DNA of 7,392 nucleotides from JACRAO01 sp964490895 (GTDB lineage Bacteria > Bdellovibrionota > UBA1018): NCBI GenBank assembly GCA_964490895.1, contig CAZBEI010000037.1:1-7392 (forward strand). The letters are read 5' to 3'. Below are positions 1-5,474 of this stretch, piece by piece (position 1 is the first letter of the stretch; every line of letters starts with the position of its first letter). The notes under the pieces were generated by a model. The model searched no databases and had not been told where the DNA came from. It worked only from the letters and a program-made list of their open reading frames with translations. Made by a program: the position numbers and the translations under genes.

Positions 1-688
1 GTGCAATATTGACTGCACGAAATGTGTTTTCGAAAACTTTTACGAGCTCTGCTGCCTTTGCACTTGAAACCGGAACCACTTTTGCAATCGTTTGCTGATA
101 AAAAGCAACCGCGACCTCCAAAGATTCAGGCCCAATGCCACCAATCACCTTGCTCGTATTTTTTGTCGAATACCGCTTATTGCCTGGATCTACTCTTTCG
201 GGAGAATGGCACAGATAAAAATCTTTTTCGACACAAAGGCCGTTGGACTCCAAAAGGGGCAGCATGACCTCTTCTGTAGTCCCAGGATAAGTAGTGGACT
301 CCAAACTAATGAGCTGACCTCTACGCAAATGTTTGGCCAGTTCTCGGGTCACGGACTCTACGTATTGCAAATCAGGTGTCAAATTTTTTGTAAGAGGAGT
401 AGGCACAGCAATAACGATCACATCCATTTCTGAAGCAAAAGAAAAATCACAGCATGCCTTTAGCAAACCCTTTTGTACCATCTCCTTAAGCTCAGAAGTT
501 TTTACATCTTGGATATAATTTTCGCCCCGATTGATTGCATTTGCTCGAATGGGATTTTGATCAATCCCGGTGACGGTATAACCCACCTTTGCTTTTTCTA
601 ACGCAAGGGGCAGACCCACATAACCCAGCCCCACCACCCCCACTTTGGCTGTGTGATCTTTGATTTTTTGTAATAATATCTCTTTCAT
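1..688 (-). CDS. wbpA: UDP-N-acetylglucosamine 6-dehydrogenase (WbpA-like), C-terminus cut by window edge
   Basis: This enzyme oxidises the C6 hydroxyl of UDP-GlcNAc to the carboxylate in two NAD+-dependent steps in the cytoplasm, giving UDP-GlcNAcA, first step of the diacetamido-uronic acid pathway. The frame is open from ATG (complement of 686-688) to base 1, 229 codons of a family usually about 430 residues. The Rossmann motif GVVGLGYVGLPLA lies at residues 17-29, with the NAD-ribose acid D43 after it. AVPTPL (94-99), ESTTYPGTT (130-138) and SPERVDPGN (162-170) are typical of the UDP-GlcNAc/WbpA branch rather than UDP-glucose dehydrogenases. The fragment ends in the central helix (KAAELVKVFENTFRAVN); the catalytic cysteine domain is outside. 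A Shine-Dalgarno AGAGGA sits 7 bases before the ATG. It is divergent from the wbpB-D-E genes it should work with. WbpA rather than Ugd is inferred from these motifs. Confidence 0.93.
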   Translation of the reverse strand, partial: MKEILLQKIKDHTAKVGVVGLGYVGLPLALEKAKVGYTVTGIDQNPIRANAINRGENYIQDVKTSELKEMVQKGLLKACCDFSFASEMDVIVIAVPTPLTKNLTPDLQYVESVTRELAKHLRRGQLISLESTTYPGTTEEVMLPLLESNGLCVEKDFYLCHSPERVDPGNKRYSTKNTSKVIGGIGPESLEVAVAFYQQTIAKVVPVSSAKAAELVKVFENTFRAVNIA

Positions 689-733
689 TCCTGTGTCCTC
701 TTCAGTACCGTTCTTACCTTAGGTCTAAGCAAA
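689..733. promoter_or_regulatory. Divergent intergenic spacer with a short inverted repeat
   Basis: These 45 bases separate the start codons of wbpA (minus) and the methyltransferase (plus). They contain the wbpA Shine-Dalgarno and the inverted repeat CTTAG-GT-CTAAG at 718-729, just before the plus-strand start. I could not find a convincing -35/-10 pair on either strand. Any promoters must therefore overlap the coding ends, diverge from the sigma-70 consensus, or lie elsewhere. An operator role for the repeat is only a guess, since a 5-bp arm is easily reached by chance. Confidence 0.3.
696..701 (-). promoter_or_regulatory. Ribosome binding site of wbpA
   Basis: Read on the minus strand this is AGAGGA, seven bases before the ATG whose complement is 686-688. 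It supports that start. It takes up part of the 45-base divergent spacer. Confidence 0.7.
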
Positions 734-1432
734 ATGCTAATAAAACGTTCCTTTTTTAAACTTGAATCGATCCTTTATCAGTTTTATAAAAATCTAAAAG
801 GATCCTTTTTAGGCCCTCTTGTCATGCTGCCCCTCCGGAAATGCAGAGTGCTTTTTTGGAAATATCGGCCTTCTGCCTACAAAATAGAAAGCATTTCATC
901 TGATTTCTTAAATTTTGTACAATCAGAAATCCAAGGTAAAAACTTTAAACTTATCGAAATTGGTTGCAACTCTGGAAATACTTTGTTTGCACTTAAAAAA
1001 GCATTTCCTGACTCCTCTTTTGCAGGAATAGACCTCAATATTGAGGCCATCAAACAAGCCAAGCAATACATCGAACTCCACCAGCTGCCTCAAATGAATA
1101 TTTTTCAATCTCATCTGATTGATCCCAAAGTAGATTACGAATGTGACTACCTCATCAGTCGCACTGTTCTTATCTATCTCAATGAAGTTGAACTTAAAAA
1201 ATTTCTAAGCCTCATTTTAAAAAAGATTAGAAAAAAAATCCTGCTACAAGAAATTATCTCAAAAGATCACTCCACCATCAAAACAAGCTATTTTGCGCAC
1301 CCACTGCCACAATTGATAAAAGCCATTCCATTCTCAAAAGATTTTAACTTAACCGTACTACCCCTCAGTTATGGTCCCTGGTCTTCCAGGGACCATCAGG
1401 GAGCCAATCTTGTCTTGAGTCGAAAAACATAA
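734..1432 (+). CDS. Class I SAM-dependent methyltransferase, substrate unknown
   Basis: A 232-residue cytoplasmic protein with a Rossmann methyltransferase core. Motif I is LIEIGCNSGN at residues 73-82, the SAM-binding glycine loop. It is followed by FAGIDLN (96-102), whose D100 would bind the SAM ribose, and by DYLISRTVLIYL (138-149) at the motif IV strand. The first 65 residues are lysine- and aromatic-rich with no signal peptide. The C-terminal part (about 180-232) ends in GANLVLSRKT and would form the last strands or a substrate cap. ATG 734 has no good Shine-Dalgarno (AGG ten bases upstream, TAAG four upstream); the next Met is residue 31, also before the domain, so the start is uncertain. 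It heads the plus-strand gene run, so a sugar or glycan-terminus methylation role is plausible but inferred. Composition is very AT-rich (15 G/C of 60 at 1201-1260), unlike wbpA. A strong hairpin lies in its 3' end. Confidence 0.85.
   Translation: MLIKRSFFKLESILYQFYKNLKGSFLGPLVMLPLRKCRVLFWKYRPSAYKIESISSDFLNFVQSEIQGKNFKLIEIGCNSGNTLFALKKAFPDSSFAGIDLNIEAIKQAKQYIELHQLPQMNIFQSHLIDPKVDYECDYLISRTVLIYLNEVELKKFLSLILKKIRKKILLQEIISKDHSTIKTSYFAHPLPQLIKAIPFSKDFNLTVLPLSYGPWSSRDHQGANLVLSRKT
1362..1401 (+). repeat. Strong stem-loop inside the methyltransferase 3' end
   Basis: Bases 1371-1381 (ATGGTCCCTGG) are perfectly complementary to 1386-1396 (CCAGGGACCAT) around a TCTT loop, an 11-bp stem without mismatch. 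A further 4-bp outer stem pairs CCCT (1362-1365) with AGGG (1398-1401) across an internal loop of five bases on one side and one on the other. CAGGGA also occurs as a direct repeat at 1387 and 1397. No T-run follows, so it does not look like an intrinsic terminator. It ends about 30 bases before the gene's stop codon and encodes residues near YGPWSSRDH. Confidence 0.7.
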
Positions 1433-1497
1433 AGCTGCTCGCTACTTGGCAGCAAGAGACAACTCATGCTACCTTCGTAGCTAGGATTTGCACTTTA
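1433..1497 (+). other. Intergenic spacer with small inverted repeats before the membrane protein
   Basis: The 65-base gap between the methyltransferase stop and the next ATG contains GCTAC-CTTC-GTAGC at 1468-1481 and the arms GCTGC (1434-1438) and GCAGC (1449-1453). The first hairpin lies immediately before AGGA (1483-1486), the only Shine-Dalgarno candidate for the downstream gene, 11 bases from its ATG. No terminator T-run is present, so read-through from the methyltransferase is likely. Any control by these small stems is speculative. Confidence 0.35.
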
Positions 1498-2760
1498 ATG
1501 ACAAAAAACCAGTTCTTAGACAAAGCCCGAAAAATTTTGCTCGCCTGCTCTCTTGTTTTATTGATCTTGCCTGGATTTAAGGGGATGGACCTCCACATTG
1601 CTCATTTTTCTTTAGGAAGATTTCAACCCTTCAAATTTTTCTTTATCTTCTGGATGATCGCACAGGGGATGTGGGTCTACAAAAATGGTTATTTAAGTTT
1701 CCGTTTAAAAACCTTGCCACTGTCGCATCTGAGTGCTTTTGTCTCATTTGGTTTTTTTTATTTATTCCTCTTTCTTGGGATTTGGACAGAAGGAGGAGGG
1801 CAAAGGGCTTGGAATATTTATACCTCTTTGGTTCTGGGTGGAATTTCTTGCCTCATCACAGCCGCCGATAAAAAATTCCCCCTGCGTATCACAAAATACA
1901 GTCTTGCTTTGGCTACACTATTGCTGTTTCTTTTTGCCTTGCTAGAAAGATATTATTTCCAATCTGATTTTGTTCAAAACATTCTCAATCAAATCAAAGA
2001 TGGAGATTTGTATTCTGCTCAAGCTGGAAGCACACTGACCGCTTCTGCACTCGCGGAGTTTTGCCTCCGCACACTGCCCCTCTTTATTGCGAGCGGTTTT
2101 ACTTCGATAGGCAATGGCGTGGTCTATTTCGTTCTCATTTTTCTCATCCTTCTTTCAATGACACGTGGAACACTACTGGCAACCCTTGTGCTGTTGGGCG
2201 CGCATTTTGCGCTTCGCCCCTTGTCTATAAAAAATCGCAAAAAGACATTTTTGACTTTTGCAACGCTCACAAGCCTTGCCCTCGTTTGGATGGGCCCCGA
2301 TAAACTCTATGGGCGATTTGTGGGTTGGATAAGCCCAGCTAAAAACGAAACCTATGCCATTGCAGCACAAAAAAGTGCAAACGAACGTTGGCTCTTAGCA
2401 AAAGGGGCAATCACAGTCATTGAGACAAAACCCTGGTTTGGAATTGGACTGGATGGATTTTGCTATCGGCTCAGCAATAAAATACCCCCATTGGCAAAAA
2501 ACACACTAATCCCTCATCACACTCATAACCTCTACCTTGAAATTGCTGTCTCAGGGGGACTCATTGCTCTAGCTGCCCTCATCGGGCTCATGCTCTCGGC
2601 ACTCGGGATGAAAAAACCAGTCCTTTCCCTCTACATCCTTGGGCAATCGATCAGCATGCTTTTTGACAGTAGAATCTATGTGAGCTGGCTTGCCATTACC
2701 TTTTTTTGGTTTGCTGGAATTTGCTATCATTTTGATTTTAAAAGCAAAAATCGCCGTTGA
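1498..2760 (+). CDS. O-antigen ligase/polymerase-family membrane protein (Wzy_C/WaaL type)
   Basis: A 420-residue inner-membrane protein with roughly ten to twelve hydrophobic segments, for example near 13-28, 43-60, 77-95, 106-122, 134-150, 188-203, 207-238, 250-266, 346-368 and 395-410. The O-antigen ligase signature is visible. TRGTLLA (222-228) matches the conserved Ser/Thr-Arg-Gly motif. A periplasmic-type loop follows (about 267-345), containing ERWLLAKGA and KPWFGIGLDGF (311-321). HHTHNLYLEIAVSGGL (340-355) is the family's histidine motif before a transmembrane helix. WaaL ligases join undecaprenyl-linked O-antigen to lipid A-core and Wzy polymerases join repeat units; the two share this fold and sequence alone does not separate them, so no symbol is given. 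The start is ATG 1498 with AGGA 11 bases upstream, slightly far. Its place between a methyltransferase and nucleotide-sugar genes fits either role. Confidence 0.88.
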   Translation: MTKNQFLDKARKILLACSLVLLILPGFKGMDLHIAHFSLGRFQPFKFFFIFWMIAQGMWVYKNGYLSFRLKTLPLSHLSAFVSFGFFYLFLFLGIWTEGGGQRAWNIYTSLVLGGISCLITAADKKFPLRITKYSLALATLLLFLFALLERYYFQSDFVQNILNQIKDGDLYSAQAGSTLTASALAEFCLRTLPLFIASGFTSIGNGVVYFVLIFLILLSMTRGTLLATLVLLGAHFALRPLSIKNRKKTFLTFATLTSLALVWMGPDKLYGRFVGWISPAKNETYAIAAQKSANERWLLAKGAITVIETKPWFGIGLDGFCYRLSNKIPPLAKNTLIPHHTHNLYLEIAVSGGLIALAALIGLMLSALGMKKPVLSLYILGQSISMLFDSRIYVSWLAITFFWFAGICYHFDFKSKNRR

Positions 2761-2792
2761 CACCGCCACCGCAACTACGATAGCAAAGAATC

Positions 2793-2804
2793 TAGAGAAG
2801 ATTG
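2793..2804 (+). promoter_or_regulatory. Translation start region of wbpB: in-frame stop, purine run, TTG
   Basis: An in-frame TAG (2793-2795) closes the frame upstream. AGAGAAG (2794-2800) nearly abuts the TTG start at 2802; counting only AGAG, the spacing is four bases. This predicts weak initiation compared with the GAGGAG of wbpE downstream. Confidence 0.55.
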
Positions 2805-3788
2805 GAGAAACCGCTTATTTCTGTAAAAACCGCTGTCATTGGGGCAGGCCACTGGGGTAAAAACTTAGTGCATAATTTTTACCAGCTCGGGGCTTTGTCT
2901 GCAGTCTGTGACTCATCAGAAAAAACAAGATCAGATATTCAAGCCCAGTACCCCAGTGTAAAAGTTTTTAGTTCATATTCTGAATGCTTAAACTCTGCTT
3001 TAGATGCGGTAGCCATTGCCTCTCCAGCCCACCTTCATGCCGAAATGGCAGAGTTGGCTTTTTTGGCAAACAAACATGTCTTTGTAGAAAAACCCATGAC
3101 GCTCAATGTAGCGGATGCTAAAAAACTTATTGATTTAGCCAAAGAAAAAAACCGAATTTTGATGGTTGGGCATTTGTTGCTTTATCAACCCGCGATTCAT
3201 GCCATAAAAAAACTGATTGAATCCGAAAAACTAGGCCCCCTCATGAGCCTACATCAAGTGCGATGTAATTTTGGAAAAATCAGAAAAATAGAAAATGTTC
3301 TTTGGAGTTTTGGAGTCCATGACTTAGCTGTACTTTTATACCTTATTGGAAAAAAACCTATCAAAATTGAAAGTGTCGGACAAACTCTCATCCAACCGGA
3401 AATCGAAGATGACGTCTACATTCACCTCAAATTTCCAAATCAGATTCAAGCTCACTTGCACTCTTCTTGGTTGTGGCCAGAAAAAAATCGATCTTTGACC
3501 CTCCTTTTTGCAAAAGGCATGGTCACCTATGACGAATCAACACAAAAGGTGATTGTCCATCATAAAAGCATCACCTCTGATCTCAAATACTTGGATCATG
3601 GCACGGAAGTTCTTTTCGAGGGCGCTCAGGAGCCCCTTAAGATTGAACTCGAGCATTTTATAGACTGCATTTTGTCTTCGAAACAGCCCATTTCTGATGG
3701 TCTTTCGGGGCTTGAGGTCATCGAAATTTTAAACGAAGCCTCACTTATTTTAGAGAATCAAAAAAATGAAAAACTACTTTGCACATGA
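2802..3788 (+). CDS. wbpB: UDP-GlcNAcA 3-dehydrogenase (WbpB/WlbA-like, Gfo/Idh/MocA family), TTG start
   Basis: A 328-residue cytoplasmic oxidoreductase. By homology it oxidises C3 of UDP-GlcNAcA to the 3-keto sugar; characterised WbpB/WlbA enzymes regenerate their tightly bound NAD+ with 2-oxoglutarate. The nucleotide loop AVIGAGHWG is at residues 11-19. The family catalytic motif EKP is at 96-98 (K97) within HVFVEKPMTLN. GVHDLAVLLYL (171-181) carries the conserved His173 and Asp174 of the active site. Length is close to the usual 315-330. The start must be TTG at 2802: an in-frame TAG lies at 2793-2795 and no ATG or GTG occurs before the NAD loop. The purine run at 2794-2800 is a poor, close Shine-Dalgarno. 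Its 3' end overlaps wbpD by 23 bases. Assignment to WbpB rather than another Gfo/Idh member leans on the adjacent wbpD and wbpE. Confidence 0.92.
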   Translation: MEKPLISVKTAVIGAGHWGKNLVHNFYQLGALSAVCDSSEKTRSDIQAQYPSVKVFSSYSECLNSALDAVAIASPAHLHAEMAELAFLANKHVFVEKPMTLNVADAKKLIDLAKEKNRILMVGHLLLYQPAIHAIKKLIESEKLGPLMSLHQVRCNFGKIRKIENVLWSFGVHDLAVLLYLIGKKPIKIESVGQTLIQPEIEDDVYIHLKFPNQIQAHLHSSWLWPEKNRSLTLLFAKGMVTYDESTQKVIVHHKSITSDLKYLDHGTEVLFEGAQEPLKIELEHFIDCILSSKQPISDGLSGLEVIEILNEASLILENQKNEKLLCT

Positions 3789-4347
3789 CTCCTCCATCAT
3801 TGAGTTAGGAGCTGAAATAGGAAACGGCACAAAAATCTGGTATTTCTGCCATATTTTTGGAAAAGCTAAAATTGGAGAAAACTGTATTTTAGGTCAAAAC
3901 GTGATGGTGGCCAATCACGTTAAAGTTGGAAACTACGTCAAAATCCAGAACAATGTCTCTCTTTACGAAGGAGTGATCTTAGAAGATTATGTTTTTTGTG
4001 GCCCCAGTATGGTCTTTACAAATGTAAAAACTCCACGCTGCGAATTTCCAAGAAACACCAGTGCAGATTATAAGACGACTCTTGTCAAACGAGGGGCAAG
4101 CATTGGAGCAAATGCCACGATTGTGTGCGGTGTCACTCTTTATGAATGTGCTTTTGTTGCTGCGGGAGCTGTTGTCACTAAAGACATTCCAGCCTATGCC
4201 ATTGTAGCAGGAGCCCCTGCAAAAACAATCGGCTGGATGAGTGCTTTTGGAGATGTTTTAAAGTTTGACTCCAAAGGTTTTGCCATGGATAGCACTGGGG
4301 CTCAATATCAAAAACTTTCTCAAACAGAAGTGAGGAGATTAAAATGA
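3766..4347 (+). CDS. wbpD: UDP-2-acetamido-3-amino-2,3-dideoxy-glucuronate N-acetyltransferase (WbpD/WlbB-like)
   Basis: A 193-residue acetyltransferase with a left-handed beta-helix. It would transfer acetyl from acetyl-CoA to the 3-amino group made by WbpE, giving UDP-GlcNAc(3NAc)A in the cytoplasm. Hexapeptide-repeat rungs run from about residue 11 to 155 (for example IIELGAEIGNGT, AKIGENCILGQN, VKVGNYVKIQNN, ASIGANATIVCG). A loop at about 84-107 interrupts them, VFTNVKTPRCEFPR..., a layout typical of WbpD/WlbB. VVTKDIPAYAIVAGAPAK (136-153) is the usual end of the CoA-binding helix region. Length matches the family at about 190 residues. ATG 3766 lies inside the wbpB end, with AGAGA nine bases upstream, and the stop shares ATGA with wbpE, so translation of B, D and E is probably coupled. 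These proteins usually work as trimers. Confidence 0.94.
   Translation: MKNYFAHDSSIIELGAEIGNGTKIWYFCHIFGKAKIGENCILGQNVMVANHVKVGNYVKIQNNVSLYEGVILEDYVFCGPSMVFTNVKTPRCEFPRNTSADYKTTLVKRGASIGANATIVCGVTLYECAFVAAGAVVTKDIPAYAIVAGAPAKTIGWMSAFGDVLKFDSKGFAMDSTGAQYQKLSQTEVRRLK
4332..4337 (+). promoter_or_regulatory. Strong ribosome binding site of wbpE, inside wbpD
   Basis: GAGGAG lies six bases before the ATG at 4344, within the last codons of wbpD. It is the best Shine-Dalgarno of the plus-strand genes and, with the ATGA overlap, suggests both coupling and efficient independent initiation of wbpE. Confidence 0.75.
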
Positions 4348-5459
4348 TTTCTACTCAACATCCGGAACGAATCCCTATTTTAGATTTAAAACCACAATAT
4401 CAAAAATTAAAATCCGAAATTTTACCAGCCATTGAAAAAGTTTTAAACCAAACTTCTTTTATCATGGGAGAAGATGTCAAACTTTTTGAGCAAGAAGTGG
4501 CAAAATACCTAAACGTAAAGCATGCCATTGCAGTTAATTCTGGAACAGATGCTCTTGTGATCGGCCTCAAAGCACTGGGGATTAGTTCCGGCGACGAAGT
4601 GATCACCACTCCTTTTACTTTTTTTGCAACTGCAGAATCCATAGGCAATGTTGGAGCTAGACCTGTTTTTGTAGACATCGAAGAAAAAAGTTTTAATTTA
4701 GATCCCGAAAAAATGGCTCAAGCTATTACCCCTAAAACAAAGGCCATCATGCCAGTGCATCTCTATGGCCGCCCTGCTCAAATGGACAAGATCTTAGAAA
4801 TCGCCAAACAGTATCACTTAAAAGTAATCGAAGATTGTGCTCAGTCCTTTGGAGCTAAATTTAAGGGCAAAAATACAGGAACTTTGGGAGAGATCGCAGC
4901 TTTTTCTTTTTTTCCCAGTAAAAACCTAGGGGCTTATGGAGATGGAGGCCTGATTGCAACAGATAGCGACGAATATGCCGAACTCGCCAAAATGCTACGA
5001 GTGCATGGCGCAAAGAAAAAATACTACAACGAATGTTTAGGATTTAATTCCAGGCTAGACACCCTCCAAGCTGCTATTTTGCGTGTCAAATTACCTCATA
5101 TCGACGAATGGAACCAAAAACGAAGAACCATTGCTCAAACTTATAATGAACTCCTTGAGGGCACTCCTTATTTAAAAATCCCTGAAATTTCGGAGGGGCA
5201 TGTTTTTCATCAATACACGGTCAGGATCATTCAAAAAAACCGCGACGAAATTCAAGCTCAATTAAAAACGAAGGGCATCGAAACAATGATCTATTATCCT
5301 GTTCCTCAAGATGAGCTGCCGCTTTACAAAGGGCAATATCCCACTTACCCACTCAGTCATCAACTCACCAAAGAAGTCTTGAGTTTACCGCTTTGGCCAG
5401 AGTTGGATCGTGAGCGCATTCAATACATTGTCAATGCACTTAAAGCTTGTTTGAGATGA
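4344..5459 (+). CDS. wbpE: UDP-3-keto-GlcNAcA aminotransferase (WbpE/WlbC-like, DegT/DnrJ/EryC1 family)
   Basis: A 371-residue PLP-dependent sugar aminotransferase. In this pathway it transfers the amino group of glutamate to C3 of the 3-keto product of WbpB. The released 2-oxoglutarate is the oxidant WbpB uses, so the two enzymes form a cycle. Fold-type I marks are all present: NSGTDALVIGLKALGI (65-80) binds the PLP phosphate; TTPFTFFATAE (88-98); VIEDCAQSFGA (161-171) with D164 facing the pyridine nitrogen; and FSFFPSKNLGAYGDGG (187-202) with K193 as the Schiff-base lysine. FNSRLDTLQAAIL (234-246) and the end YPVPQDELPLY...LSLPLWPEL are typical of the DegT family. Length is close to the usual 360-370. 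The start overlaps the wbpD stop (ATGA). It is the last gene of the plus-strand run. DegT enzymes share these motifs across substrates, so the exact substrate is inferred from wbpA, B and D. Confidence 0.94.
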   Translation: MISTQHPERIPILDLKPQYQKLKSEILPAIEKVLNQTSFIMGEDVKLFEQEVAKYLNVKHAIAVNSGTDALVIGLKALGISSGDEVITTPFTFFATAESIGNVGARPVFVDIEEKSFNLDPEKMAQAITPKTKAIMPVHLYGRPAQMDKILEIAKQYHLKVIEDCAQSFGAKFKGKNTGTLGEIAAFSFFPSKNLGAYGDGGLIATDSDEYAELAKMLRVHGAKKKYYNECLGFNSRLDTLQAAILRVKLPHIDEWNQKRRTIAQTYNELLEGTPYLKIPEISEGHVFHQYTVRIIQKNRDEIQAQLKTKGIETMIYYPVPQDELPLYKGQYPTYPLSHQLTKEVLSLPLWPELDRERIQYIVNALKACLR

Positions 5460-5474
5460 AACAAAACTATGGCA
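5460..5474. other. 15-base gap between convergent gene ends, no terminator seen
   Basis: The plus-strand wbpE stop and the minus-strand MBOAT stop are 15 bases apart. The gap is A-rich and contains no stem plus T-run on either strand, so transcripts from both sides would have to end inside the opposing coding region or by a factor-dependent route. Confidence 0.6.

Noticed and set aside
22..518. Plus-strand open frames of 61 to 113 codons in three positions
   Set aside because: They lie antisense to the clear wbpA frame, have no recognisable motifs or ribosome binding sites, and are shadows.
877..1114. Minus-strand open frames opposite the methyltransferase
   Set aside because: They are short, antisense to the conserved SAM-binding region, and resemble nothing.
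1466..1480. Mini-ORF ATG-CTA-CCT-TCG-TAG upstream of the membrane protein gene, possible leader peptide
   Set aside because: Four codons with no clear regulatory codon bias or convincing Shine-Dalgarno; expected by chance.
2173..2370. Minus-strand 65-codon frame rich in Cys, His and Lys
   Set aside because: It is antisense to the membrane-protein core; the apparent cysteines come from the complement of Ala- and Thr-rich codons.
3758..3770. A-rich slippery-looking run at the wbpB/wbpD overlap that might give a frameshift fusion
   Set aside because: A -1 slip reads TGA at once. wbpD is in the +1 frame and has its own ATG and upstream purine run, so ordinary overlap explains it.
5433..5443. 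Palindrome CATTGTCAATG near the end of wbpE as terminator
   Set aside because: The one-base loop is sterically impossible for the full stem, no T-run follows, and it lies in coding sequence.
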